Part shown: piece by piece, positions 49,001 to 57,279 of the stretch
Numbering within the stretch: the first letter of the stretch is position 1
Layout of the letters: each line of letters opens with the position of its first letter
NCBI RefSeq assembly: GCF_016862635.1
Contig: NZ_BONI01000045.1
Location: 1 to 64,000 of the forward strand
Direction of reading: 5' to 3'
DNA length: 64,000 nt
DNA from: Catellatospora coxensis
Lineage (GTDB): Bacteria > Actinomycetota > Actinomycetes > Mycobacteriales > Micromonosporaceae
Made by a program: the position numbers and the translations under genes
Notes under the pieces: generated by a model
The model's database searches: none
What the model saw: only the letters and a program-made list of their open reading frames with translations
Told to the model about the DNA's origin: nothing

Positions 49001-51459
49001 GAGGAGCGCTGCTGCGCCAGGAAGATCCGGAAGACGGCCTCTTCCAGCTGGGGCGTACGGTCGAAGCCGTCGACGCCGTAGTGCGCGAGCACCCGGCCCA
49101 GCCGCTGCCGGAACGCGTCCGGCAGCCCGGCTCGGTCGACGTCCAGGCTCTGCAGGTACGCGTGGAAGAACTCGCGCGGGCTGTGCACCCGGGTGTCGGC
49201 GTGGGTCTCCTCGCCGGCCGGCCGGTTGCGGCTCAGTTCGGACAGGTCGGCGAACACCTGCAGCAGCTCGGTCTCGCCCTCGATCGGCACGCGGCCCAAC
49301 TCGGCCCGCCCGGCCAGGTACGTCGACAGCGCCCGGCGCTCGTCGCGCGGGTCGAGGTCGTAACCGAGCAGCAGGCTGCGCAGGTCGGCCAGGCCGCGCG
49401 CGACCCGGGCCTCGGCGGTCAGGCCGTCCGGCTCGGGCGGCAGCTCCAGGTCCACGGTCTCGGTCGTGGCGGCCTCGGCCGCGCTGTCGTCGCCGACCGG
49501 CTCCAGGCGCATCAGCGGCGCGCCGGACTCGACCTGGCTGCCGACCGTCACCGCGATCTCGCGCACCTTCGACCTGACCGGCGCGCGCAGCACCGTCTCC
49601 ATCTTCATGCTCTCGAGCACGAGCACCGGCGCGCCGGCCTCGACCTCGTCGCCGACCTGCAGCGGGGTTGCGACCACCAGCGCCGGGGCGGGGGAGCGCA
49701 GCACGCCGCCCTCGTCGCGGCTGACCCGGTGCGTGACGCCGTCGACCTCGACCAGGTGGATCGGGCCGTGCGTGTCGGTGACCAGCCGGAAGCGGCGGCC
49801 GTTGACCAGGACCCGGCCGGTGTGCTCGTCGAAGCGCTCCAGCTCGACGTCCACGGTCGGGGCCTCGCCGATGCCGACCCGGAAGCGGTGCGGCCCGATC
49901 TGCGCGACCGAGACCCGGTAGGCGGCGCCGCGCAGCTTGAGGTCGATGGGGCGGCCGCTCTTGTGCTGCACCTGCGGGCGTCCGCCGTGCGCGGTGGACA
50001 GCAGCCGCTGCTGCTCGACGAGCGCCTCGTCCTCGTACGCCTCGATCGCGGCGGCGGCCAGCGCGATGCCGGAGTGCTTGGCCGAGACCAGGCGGCCCTG
50101 CGCGCGGACCCGGTCGATCCAGCCGGTGTCGGCGCTGCCGTCGATCACCTCGGGCTGGTCGAGCAGGTCGAGCAGGAAGCTCTTGTTGGTCGCGCCGCCC
50201 TCGATGATGACGGTGGTGTCGGCGACCGCACGGCGCAGCCGGCCGAGCGCCTCCTCGCGGGTACGCCCGAACGCGATGATCTTGGCGATCATCGAGTCGA
50301 AGTCGGCCGGGATGACGTCGCCCTCGCTGACGCCGGTGTCCACCCGCACGCCGGGGCCGGCGGGCAGGGTCAGCCGCTCGATGCGGCCCGGGGACGGGGC
50401 GAAGTCGCGGTCGGGGTCCTCGGCGTTGAGCCGGGCCTCCACCGCGTGGCCCGTCTCGGTCGGGACCAGGTCGCCCAGCCGGCCGCCCGAGGCGACGTGG
50501 ATCTGTGCCTTGACCAGGTCGAAGTCGGTGGTCGCCTCGGTGATCGGGTGCTCGACCTGCAGCCGGGTGTTGACCTCCAGGAAGGCGAAGAGCTTCTCGC
50601 CCGGGTGGTACAGGAACTCCACCGTGCCCGCGCCGCGGTAGTTGACCGCCAGCGCCAGCCGCTCGGCGGCCGCTTTGACCTCGGCGACCTGCTCGGGGGC
50701 GAGCACCGGCGAGGCGGACTCCTCGATGACCTTCTGGTTGCGCCGCTGCACGGAGCAGTCGCGCACGCCCAGCGCCCACGCGGTGCCCTGGCCGTCGGCG
50801 ATGACCTGGACCTCGACGTGCCGGGCGCCGGTGACCAGGCGCTCCAGGAACACGATGCCGCTGCCGAAGGCGCGCTTGGCCTCCAGGCTGGTGCGCTCGT
50901 ACGCGTCGGCCAGCTCCTCGTCGCTGCGCACCACGCGGATGCCGCGCCCGCCGCCGCCGGCGGTGGCCTTGAGCATCAGCGGGTAGCCGATCTCGGCCGC
51001 CGAGCGGGTGGCCGCCTCCAGGCTCTCCACCGCGCCGCGGCTCCACGGCGCGACCGGGACGCCGACCTCCTCGGCGATCAGCTTCGAGCCGATCTTGTCA
51101 CCGAGCTTGCGCATCGCCTCGGCGCTCGGGCCGATGAAGGTGACGCCGATCTTCTCGCACAGCTCGGCGAACGCCGGGTCCTCGGCGACGAAGCCCCAGC
51201 CCACCCACGCGGCGTCGGCCTGCATCTCGACCAGGGCGCGCTCCAGCACGGCGTGGTCGAGGTAGGGGCGCGCGGACGCTGGGCCGAGGCAGTAGCTGTC
51301 GTCGGCCTCGCGGACGAAGGTGGCGGTGCGTTCCGCTTCGGTGTAGAGCGCGATGGTCTCGATCGGCGGGGCGCCGGACTCTGCGTTGATCTCGCGGACG
51401 GCGTGGATCAGCCGCATGGCGGCCTCACCCCGGTTGACGATGGCGATGCGATTGAACAC
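46009..51459 (-). CDS. Single-chain biotin-dependent acyl-CoA carboxylase
   Basis: A 1816-residue enzyme combining all parts of acetyl/propionyl-CoA carboxylase in eukaryote-like order. Biotin carboxylase is at about 1-450 (FNRIAIVNRGEAAMRLIHAV; LKATAGGGGRGIRVV ATP loop; LEVNTRLQVEHPITE). Biotin carrier is at about 580-660, with the biotinyl-lysine motif VLESMKMETVL (Lys619). A central spacer domain and N- and C-terminal carboxyltransferase domains fill the last 700 or so residues (for example GEINIVVAGITVGAQPYWNA, NRPLVVLANLSGFDGSPESM). Expected product: malonyl-CoA or another extended acyl-CoA. Most bacteria encode these as separate subunits. GTG 51459 follows GGAAGG and starts at the conserved FNRIAIVNRGE. 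Confidence 0.92.
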   Translation of the reverse strand: MFNRIAIVNRGEAAMRLIHAVREINAESGAPPIETIALYTEAERTATFVREADDSYCLGPASARPYLDHAVLERALVEMQADAAWVGWGFVAEDPAFAELCEKIGVTFIGPSAEAMRKLGDKIGSKLIAEEVGVPVAPWSRGAVESLEAATRSAAEIGYPLMLKATAGGGGRGIRVVRSDEELADAYERTSLEAKRAFGSGIVFLERLVTGARHVEVQVIADGQGTAWALGVRDCSVQRRNQKVIEESASPVLAPEQVAEVKAAAERLALAVNYRGAGTVEFLYHPGEKLFAFLEVNTRLQVEHPITEATTDFDLVKAQIHVASGGRLGDLVPTETGHAVEARLNAEDPDRDFAPSPGRIERLTLPAGPGVRVDTGVSEGDVIPADFDSMIAKIIAFGRTREEALGRLRRAVADTTVIIEGGATNKSFLLDLLDQPEVIDGSADTGWIDRVRAQGRLVSAKHSGIALAAAAIEAYEDEALVEQQRLLSTAHGGRPQVQHKSGRPIDLKLRGAAYRVSVAQIGPHRFRVGIGEAPTVDVELERFDEHTGRVLVNGRRFRLVTDTHGPIHLVEVDGVTHRVSRDEGGVLRSPAPALVVATPLQVGDEVEAGAPVLVLESMKMETVLRAPVRSKVREIAVTVGSQVESGAPLMRLEPVGDDSAAEAATTETVDLELPPEPDGLTAEARVARGLADLRSLLLGYDLDPRDERRALSTYLAGRAELGRVPIEGETELLQVFADLSELSRNRPAGEETHADTRVHSPREFFHAYLQSLDVDRAGLPDAFRQRLGRVLAHYGVDGFDRTPQLEEAVFRIFLAQQRSSADVAVIVSLLQQWLTEPIPAEAQRDAVGQALEHLIWATQVRYPVVGDLARSIVFRWAAQPMLRRKRAEVYNEVRDHLRQLDRDPAAADRDERIAKMVASPEPLVRLLAQRIGRPNADNGPMLEVLSRRYYGNRGISEVNCVELDGHPFFTAAYDRDGERFRLISTATDYADLPAALAKTAGLTDGASFADVYLTWADQPDADTMAGTLREVLDRAGLLDVLQRVTVSVAGPTGAAMHHHFTFRPGQGEDRVIRGLHPQIAERLQLPRLRNFDLTRLPSIDEEVYLFRCVAPDNPADERLAAMAQVRDLTPLRDADGRVLALPALEGMLDGCLDAIRKVQARRPAKKRLDTNRITLYVWPNSELTMEDLNTVIQRVLPRTAGAGLEQVLVLGRQRDQVTGEMGDVAVEVSFDQGMRMSVTAPTTEPIEPLDDYRQKVLSARRRGTTYPYELTGLLAGREGSFTEYDLDDTGELVAVERPKGRNKAGIVAGVVSTPTERYPEGVTRVVLLGDPTKALGALSEPECARIIAALNLAERMQVPLDWFALSAGARISMDSGTENMDWVAAALKRIVEFTQDGGEINIVVAGITVGAQPYWNAEATMLMHTKGILVMTPDSAMVLTGKQSLDFSGGVSAEDNFGIGGYDRVMGPNGQAQYWAPDLRTAQGVLMAHHEHTYIAPGEAGPRRAATTDPADRDISPFPHAVPDSDFTTVGQIFSKEHNPDRKKPFDIRTLMRALADQDHAILERWAGMADAETTVVQDVHLGGIPVCLLGIESRSVPRRGFPPTDGPDTYTAGTLFPQSSKKAARAINAASGNRPLVVLANLSGFDGSPESMRKLQLEYGAEIGRAIVNFRGPIVFCVISRYHGGAFVVFSKALNPNMTVLALEGSFASVLGGAPAAAVVFAGDVNARTAKDPRVVDLETRIVAATGGEKAALVGQLLDVRASVRAEKLSEVAAEFDGVHSIQRAVQVGSVDAIISAAEMRPQIIAAIERGLAAA

Positions 51460-51641
51460 CGAGTAAGCCTTCCAAAGAACCGAACGAAGAACCCCATGGG
51501 GTGGGTCCCCGTCAACAACCTTTGCAGCTACTGAGCGGTAGCAAACCGTTGTACTGGTCAGGGGACGACAGGGAATTTTGTGGAGAACCACCAAAGCCAG
51601 ACGGCGCTCAATTGGACACACCATCTCAATTCAGGACAAGA

Positions 51642-52673
51642 TCATAAGCTGTCCGGTGTCAGTGACGGTTCGTCCGGGGCGGACAGGCTGAACACCGCGC
51701 CGGCCACCGCCGCGCTGGCGGCGATCTTCGCCTCCAGCGCGCGCAGCCGCACGGCCACGTGCGACTCGACGTCGTCCCCGGCGAGGTCGACGTCGCCGAC
51801 CACGGAGATCATCCGTGGCCCCACCACTTCCAGTCGCAGGTAGGTCACCCGGGCGACCTCGGGCATGGCCAGCATCGAGCGCAGCACGGCGGCGCGTACC
51901 CGCGGGTCGGCCTCCTCCCCGACGAGGAACCGCCGGTTGCGGTTGATGAGCACCGCCGCGACCACCACGAGCAGGACGCCGACCAGGATCGACCCGACGG
52001 CGTCCGGCACGGCCGAGCCCGTCACCTGGTGCGCGGCCAGCCCTGCGGTCGCCAGCACCAGGCCGGTCAGCGCGGCCGCGTCCTCGGCGAACACGGCCCG
52101 CAGCGCCGGATCCGAGGTGGCCAGCACGTGCTCGATGAGATCGCGCTGCATCACCCGGGCATCCGCCCGGGCCTGGCGCACCGACTGCAGGAACGACATT
52201 CCCTCCAGCAGGAACGACAGGCCCAGCACGGCGTACCCGAGGAGGAAGTCGTCGGCCGGGACCGGGTTGCGCAGCTGGCCGACGCCGTGCGTGATCGAGA
52301 ACGCGCCACCGGCCACGAACAGGCCCACCGCCGCGAACAGCGACCAGACGTACGCCTCGCGGCCGTGCCCGAGCGGGTGCTGCCGGTCGGCCGGGCGGGC
52401 GGCGCGGCGGTTGGCCACGACCAGGAACACCTCGTTGCCGGTGTCCGCCCAGGAGTGCGCCGCCTCCGCGGTCAGCGAAGCCGACCTGGTGATCAGCGCC
52501 GCGGCCGTCTTGGCGACCGCGATCAGCAGGTTGGCCCCGAATGCCACGAAGACGGTACGGAAGCTGTCGGGCCCGCGCGTGTCGCCGGGCAGCAGGAAGG
52601 GGAAGCCGCCCGGCGCTTCGTCGCCGTCGCGCCGGGAGTCCTGCGGCGGGCCGGTGCGGCCCGGTCGATTCAT
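51642..52673 (-). CDS. Cation diffusion facilitator (CDF) transporter
   Basis: A 343-residue CDF-family divalent-metal antiporter. About six helices begin FRTVFVAFGANLLIAVAKTA. The metal site in helix 2 reads LTAEAAHSWADTGNEVFLVV (His and Asp ligands), and FAEDAAALTGLVLATAGLAA carries the second helix-5 site. A cytoplasmic ferredoxin-like domain ends the protein (VVGDVDLAGDDVESHVAVRL). Likely exports Zn2+, Fe2+ or Mn2+. It is divergent from the MFS exporter, with 236 bases between that contain no gene. Confidence 0.9.
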   Translation of the reverse strand: MNRPGRTGPPQDSRRDGDEAPGGFPFLLPGDTRGPDSFRTVFVAFGANLLIAVAKTAAALITRSASLTAEAAHSWADTGNEVFLVVANRRAARPADRQHPLGHGREAYVWSLFAAVGLFVAGGAFSITHGVGQLRNPVPADDFLLGYAVLGLSFLLEGMSFLQSVRQARADARVMQRDLIEHVLATSDPALRAVFAEDAAALTGLVLATAGLAAHQVTGSAVPDAVGSILVGVLLVVVAAVLINRNRRFLVGEEADPRVRAAVLRSMLAMPEVARVTYLRLEVVGPRMISVVGDVDLAGDDVESHVAVRLRALEAKIAASAAVAGAVFSLSAPDEPSLTPDSL

Positions 52674-52909
52674 CGATTGCCACCTGTGCGGGTGATCATC
52701 TGGCCCCTACCGGTCGTCTCCGCCTCCGACCATATCCGCCGCCGCCGAGGCCGATCCGTTCCGGTGTGGATCGACAGCCGTCTCGGCCAGTTTTTCACCT
52801 TTAGGCATATATAGCGGGTAGTAGTGCGCAAATAACTCATGATGGACGGGACACTCGATAGCCTGGGCGAAACGCCTCGCCGACCGGACGAGGACGGGGG
52901 AGTGGGTCG

Positions 52910-54487
52910 ATGACCACATCGCCGGACGCGCGGCCGTCGGCGCCGGCGCGGCAGGGGCTGGTGCTCGCCGCGCTGATCATGGTGGCGGCGGTGGCCAACC
53001 TCAACCTGGCCGTCGCCAACGTCGCGCTGCCCGACATCGGGCGGGCGTTCGACTCCTCGCAGACGGCGCTCAACCTCATCGCGGTCGCGTACTCGCTGGG
53101 CCTGGCCTGCTCGGTGCTCTACCTGGGCGCGCTCGGCGACCGGTACGGGCGCAAGCTCATGCTGGTGCTGGGCATCCTGCTGTCGGTGCCCGCGTGCCTG
53201 CTCGCCGCGTACGCCCCGACCGACACCGTCCTGATCGTCGCCCGCTTCGTCGGCGGCCTGTCCGCCGGCATGGCCTACCCGACCACGCTCGCGCTGATCG
53301 CCGCGCTGTGGTCGGGACCGGCCCGCACCCACGCCATCGCGCTCTGGTCGGCGGTCGGCGGCGCGATCGCCTCCCTGGGACCGCTGGCCGCGGGCTTCGC
53401 CCTGGAGCGCTTCTGGTGGGGCTCGGTCTTCCTGATCACCCTGCCGCTGGCGGCGATCGCGCTGGTCATGGCGTTGGTGCTGGTGCCCGCGCACGTGCAC
53501 GAGACCACCGAACCGGTCGACAACCTCGGCGGCATCCTGTCGGTGGTCCTGGTCGGCGCGGCGATCCTGGCCATCAACTTCGCGCCCGTGCCGAACTCCG
53601 GCGCGCTCGTCGCGGGGCTGACCGTGCTCGCGCTGGCCGCGGTCGTCGCGTTCGTGCTGCGCGAGCGCCGGGCCGCGAACCCGCTCTACCACCTCGGCAT
53701 CGCCTCGCGGCGGGTGTTCTGGGTCGCGGCCTGCGCGGGCATCATCGTGTTCGGGTCGCTGATGGGCGCGATGTTCATCGGCCAGCAGTTCCTGCAGAAC
53801 GTGCTCGGCTACACCACGGTGCAGGCCGGCATGGCCATCCTGCCCTCGGCGATCCTGATGGTGCTCATCGCGCCGCGGTCGGCGAAGCTGGTCGAGTCGC
53901 ACGGCGCCAGGTTCACACTGCTCCTCGGGTACGCCTTCGTGCTGCTCGGGTTCCTGACCATGCTGCTGCTCTGGCGGGAGGGCATCGGCTACTGGCAGGT
54001 CGGGCTCGGGTACGCCTTCATCGGCGCGGGTGTCGGGTTCGCGGGCACGCCCGCCTCGCACTCGCTGACCGGCGCGGTCCCGGTGACCCGGGCGGGCATG
54101 GCCTCCGGCACGGCCGACCTGCAGCGCGACCTCGGCGGCGCGGTCATGCAGTCGATCTTCGGGGCACTGCTGACCGCCGGGTACGCCACCGCCGCCGCGG
54201 CCGCGGTCAGCGCCGCCCCGCCCAGCCCGGAGATCACCGCCAGCGTGCAGACCCAGCTCACCAAGTCGTTCTCCAGCGCCGCCACCACCGCCGAGCAGTA
54301 CCCGCAGTACTCGACGCAGATCATCGCCGGGGCCAAGGAGGCGTTCCTGCAGGGCGACCAGTGGGCCTACCTGGCCGGCATCGTCGCGGTGCTGATCGGC
54401 GCGGCCATCGTGTACGCGTTCTTCCCCCGCAAGCACCAGGAGCAGCGGCTGCTCGACGAGTACGCGGCCACGGACGCGGGCAGATAA
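52910..54487 (+). CDS. MFS drug exporter, DHA2-like (14 helices)
   Basis: A 525-residue major facilitator transporter. Motif A appears as LGALGDRYGRKLML after helix 2, and ARFVGGLSAGMAYPTTLALI and GGAIASLGPLAAGFALERFW give motif C-like and adjacent helices. Length and helix count match the DHA2 (EmrB/QacA) proton-coupled exporters. ATG 52910 follows GGGGGAGTGG. The DUF389 gene begins 14 bases downstream, probably in the same operon. No adjacent regulator; substrate unknown. Confidence 0.9.
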   Translation: MTTSPDARPSAPARQGLVLAALIMVAAVANLNLAVANVALPDIGRAFDSSQTALNLIAVAYSLGLACSVLYLGALGDRYGRKLMLVLGILLSVPACLLAAYAPTDTVLIVARFVGGLSAGMAYPTTLALIAALWSGPARTHAIALWSAVGGAIASLGPLAAGFALERFWWGSVFLITLPLAAIALVMALVLVPAHVHETTEPVDNLGGILSVVLVGAAILAINFAPVPNSGALVAGLTVLALAAVVAFVLRERRAANPLYHLGIASRRVFWVAACAGIIVFGSLMGAMFIGQQFLQNVLGYTTVQAGMAILPSAILMVLIAPRSAKLVESHGARFTLLLGYAFVLLGFLTMLLLWREGIGYWQVGLGYAFIGAGVGFAGTPASHSLTGAVPVTRAGMASGTADLQRDLGGAVMQSIFGALLTAGYATAAAAAVSAAPPSPEITASVQTQLTKSFSSAATTAEQYPQYSTQIIAGAKEAFLQGDQWAYLAGIVAVLIGAAIVYAFFPRKHQEQRLLDEYAATDAGR

Positions 54488-54501
54488 CGGGCGGCGTGCC
54501 C

Positions 54502-55464
54502 ATGGACATGATCCACATTCGGGCGGTGAGCCCGCCGGATCTCAGCGATCGCCTCGTCGGCGTGCTCGCCGCCGATCCGGCCGTCGTCAACCTCGTCGTC
54601 CTGCCAGGGGTGGCCCGCAACCCCGACGGCGACGCCATCGAGTGCGACCTGCTCACCGGCGCGGCCAACCAGGTCCTGCGCAGCCTCCGCGACCTGGGCG
54701 TCGACCGCCGCGGCTCGGTCGTCATCGAACCCGTCGAACTGGCCCTGTCCGAGCGGGCCGCGCAGGCCGAGACCCACCGCGGCGCGCTCGCGCGGGCACC
54801 GGTCTGGGACGAGGTCCAGTCGCGCATCCGGGCCGGGGCCTTCTACACGCCGAGCTTCTACCTCTTCCTCGCCGTCGCGGGTGTCATCGGCGCGGTCGGC
54901 ATCCTCACCAACTCGGAGATCCTGATCGTCGGCGCGATGGTCGTGGGACCCGAGTACGCGGCCGTCGTCAGCGTCGCCTCCGGCCTGGACCGCGGCGCTT
55001 GGGCACCGGTCCGCAAAGGGCTGTCCGCCCTGCTCGGCGGTTTCACGCTGGCCTGCCTCGCGGCGTACGGGCTCGGCCTCGTCGTGCGCGGCGCGGGCCG
55101 TACGCCACCGGCCTTCGAGCTGGGGTTGCGGCCCGTGTCCCACCTGATCGACTCGCCGAACTTCTTCTCGATGATCGTCGCGGTGCTGGCGGCCGTCGTC
55201 GGCGTGGTGGCGCTGACCGAGGCGAGGTTCAGCACCATGCTCGGCGTGTTCATCTCGGTCACCACGATCCCGGCGGCGTCCGACATCGGGGTGGCCTGCG
55301 CGTACGCGTTGTGGCGCGAAGCCCGGGGCTCCCTGCTGCAACTGCTGCTCAACCTCGTGGTGCTGATCGTGGTCGGCTTCCTCACGCTGCGCGCCCAGCG
55401 GTTCATCTGGCGGTGGGTGGCGCGGCGGCGCGATCGTGCCGAGCCGGCCGTGCCGGACGGGTGA
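54502..55464 (+). CDS. DUF389 membrane protein
   Basis: A 320-residue DUF389 protein: a soluble N-terminal domain of about 100 residues (IHIRAVSPPDLSDRLVGVLA) then five or six helices carrying the family signature EILIVGAMVVGPEYAAVVSV and ISVTTIPAASDIGVACAYAL. Family function is unknown. ATG 54502 is used; GTG 54496 is possible. Follows the MFS exporter by 14 bases. Confidence 0.85.
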   Translation: MDMIHIRAVSPPDLSDRLVGVLAADPAVVNLVVLPGVARNPDGDAIECDLLTGAANQVLRSLRDLGVDRRGSVVIEPVELALSERAAQAETHRGALARAPVWDEVQSRIRAGAFYTPSFYLFLAVAGVIGAVGILTNSEILIVGAMVVGPEYAAVVSVASGLDRGAWAPVRKGLSALLGGFTLACLAAYGLGLVVRGAGRTPPAFELGLRPVSHLIDSPNFFSMIVAVLAAVVGVVALTEARFSTMLGVFISVTTIPAASDIGVACAYALWREARGSLLQLLLNLVVLIVVGFLTLRAQRFIWRWVARRRDRAEPAVPDG

Positions 55465-55539
55465 ACCGTCCGGGCACCCACCGGTGAGATGGGACAAAAC
55501 CGGAAGGCGGCAGCCTGGGGCCGTCGGTAGCCTGGCCCC

Positions 55540-57279
55540 ATGCCCCCACGCCTGCCGCACCCCGATCCCGGCATTCCGGATATCCGAGGCCCCGTGCGGT
55601 ACCTGTGGTGGCTGGTCCGCCGCCAGTGGCCGCGCGCCCTGCGCGGCAGCGTCGTCGGCACGGCGTGGATGATCGGGCTGGCCGTCCGCCCCTGGCTGAT
55701 CGCGCGGGCGATCGACGACGGGCTGCGCACGGGCGACACGCGGGCCCTGCTGACCTGGGTCGCCGCGATCGTCGCCACCGGAATGGTCGTCGCCTGGCTC
55801 GGCATCATGCGGCACCGGACGATGACCTTCCTGCGCGAGGACGCGACGGCCCGCTCCTCGCAGGTGGTGCTGCACCACATCGCCCGGCTCGGCGCGGTGC
55901 TGCCGCGCACGGTCGCGTCGGGCGAGATCGCGACCGTGTGCGGTACGGACGTGTCGCAGGCCTCGTGGGCGCTGACGATGACCGGGCCGGGTGTCGGCGC
56001 GATCCTGTCCTACGCGACCGCGGCCGTCGTGCTGTGGTCGGTCGACCCGATGCTGGCCCTGTTCGTGCTGCTCGGTGTGCCCGCCGTCGCGCTCGCGGTG
56101 GGACCGCTGCTCAACCGGCTGCAGGGCGTCGACACCGCGTACCGGCACGAGCTCGGGATCCTGACCACCCGGGCCGGTGACATCGTGTCCGGGCTGCGGG
56201 TGCTGGCCGGGGTCGGCGGACGCGACCTGTTCGCCCGCCGGTACGCGGCCCGGTCGCAGAGCCTGCTCCGGCGGGGCTACCGGGTCGGCTCGATCACGAG
56301 CTGGGTGCAGGCGCTGACCGCGGGCATCCCCGCCCTGTTCCTGGCCGCGACCGTCTGGCTGGCGGCGCGGATGGCGACCGAGGGGCAGATCACCGTCGGT
56401 GAGATGGTCGCCGTCTACGGATACACCGCGGTCCTGTCGGTGCCGGTCTGGTTCCTGCTCGAAGGCGGCTTCATGACCGTGCGCGGCATCGTCGCCGCCC
56501 GCCGGATCATCGCCGTGCTGCGCATCGAGCCCGAAGCCACCGCGTCCGGCGCCGCCCCCGCAGGTCCCGCCGAGCTGCATGACCCGCAGTCGGGTCTGAC
56601 CGTGCCGGTGGGCCGCATGATCGGTGTCGCGGCCGAGGACCCGGCGGACGCGATCGCCCTCGCCGACCGGCTCGGCCACTACGTGCCCAGCGAGGTGACC
56701 TGGGGCGGGCTGCCGATCACCGAGGTCGACGCGGCGCAGGTCCGGGCCCGGATCCTCGTCGCCGACCACGACTCCTACCTGTTCCCGGGGCCGCTGCGCG
56801 ACGTGCTGCGCGGCCGCGGCGACGCCACCGACGCGCAGCTCGCCGCCGCGATCCGCACCGCCTCCGCCGACGACGTCGTGGAGTCGCTGCCCGGCGGGCT
56901 CGACGCGCCGATCGAGGCCCGTGGCCGCAACCTCTCCGGCGGCCAGCGCCAGCGGGTACGCCTGGCCCAGCACCTGCTCGCCGAACCCGACGTGCTCATC
57001 CTCGTCGACCCGACCTCGGCCGTCGACTCGCACACCGAGGCCCGCATCGCCGACCGGCTGCACGAGCACCGGACCGGCCGGACCACCGTCGTCATCGCGA
57101 CGTCCCCGCTGCTGCTGGACCGCACCGACCTCGTGGCGTTCGTCCGCGACGGGCGGGTCGCCGCCGTCGGCCGGCACGACGAGCTGCTCGAGACCGAACC
57201 CGGCTACCGGGCACTGGTCGCCCGCGACGCCGACGAGCCCGAGACCGACGCCGCCAGGGAAGTGGGAGCAGCGCGATGA
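55540..57279 (+). CDS. ABC exporter half with degenerate ATP site (heterodimer subunit A)
   Basis: A 579-residue TMD-NBD half-transporter. Its P-loop is lost (VGRMIGVAAEDPADAIALAD stands where GxxGxGKS/T should be) and the Walker B Glu is replaced (VLILVDPTSAVD), yet the signature LSGGQRQRVRLAQ is intact. The downstream partner shows the opposite pattern, so together they should form a heterodimer with one working ATP site. A TAGCCT box ends six bases before ATG 55540 (leaderless). The stop overlaps the partner start as ATGA. Confidence 0.9.
   Translation: MPPRLPHPDPGIPDIRGPVRYLWWLVRRQWPRALRGSVVGTAWMIGLAVRPWLIARAIDDGLRTGDTRALLTWVAAIVATGMVVAWLGIMRHRTMTFLREDATARSSQVVLHHIARLGAVLPRTVASGEIATVCGTDVSQASWALTMTGPGVGAILSYATAAVVLWSVDPMLALFVLLGVPAVALAVGPLLNRLQGVDTAYRHELGILTTRAGDIVSGLRVLAGVGGRDLFARRYAARSQSLLRRGYRVGSITSWVQALTAGIPALFLAATVWLAARMATEGQITVGEMVAVYGYTAVLSVPVWFLLEGGFMTVRGIVAARRIIAVLRIEPEATASGAAPAGPAELHDPQSGLTVPVGRMIGVAAEDPADAIALADRLGHYVPSEVTWGGLPITEVDAAQVRARILVADHDSYLFPGPLRDVLRGRGDATDAQLAAAIRTASADDVVESLPGGLDAPIEARGRNLSGGQRQRVRLAQHLLAEPDVLILVDPTSAVDSHTEARIADRLHEHRTGRTTVVIATSPLLLDRTDLVAFVRDGRVAAVGRHDELLETEPGYRALVARDADEPETDAAREVGAAR

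Noticed and set aside
46717-51534. A 1605-codon open frame antisense to the single-chain carboxylase
   Set aside because: Its translation is low-complexity Arg/Gly/Val/His-rich with no domain, and the opposite strand encodes a full enzyme with catalytic motifs. Long antisense frames are expected at this GC content.
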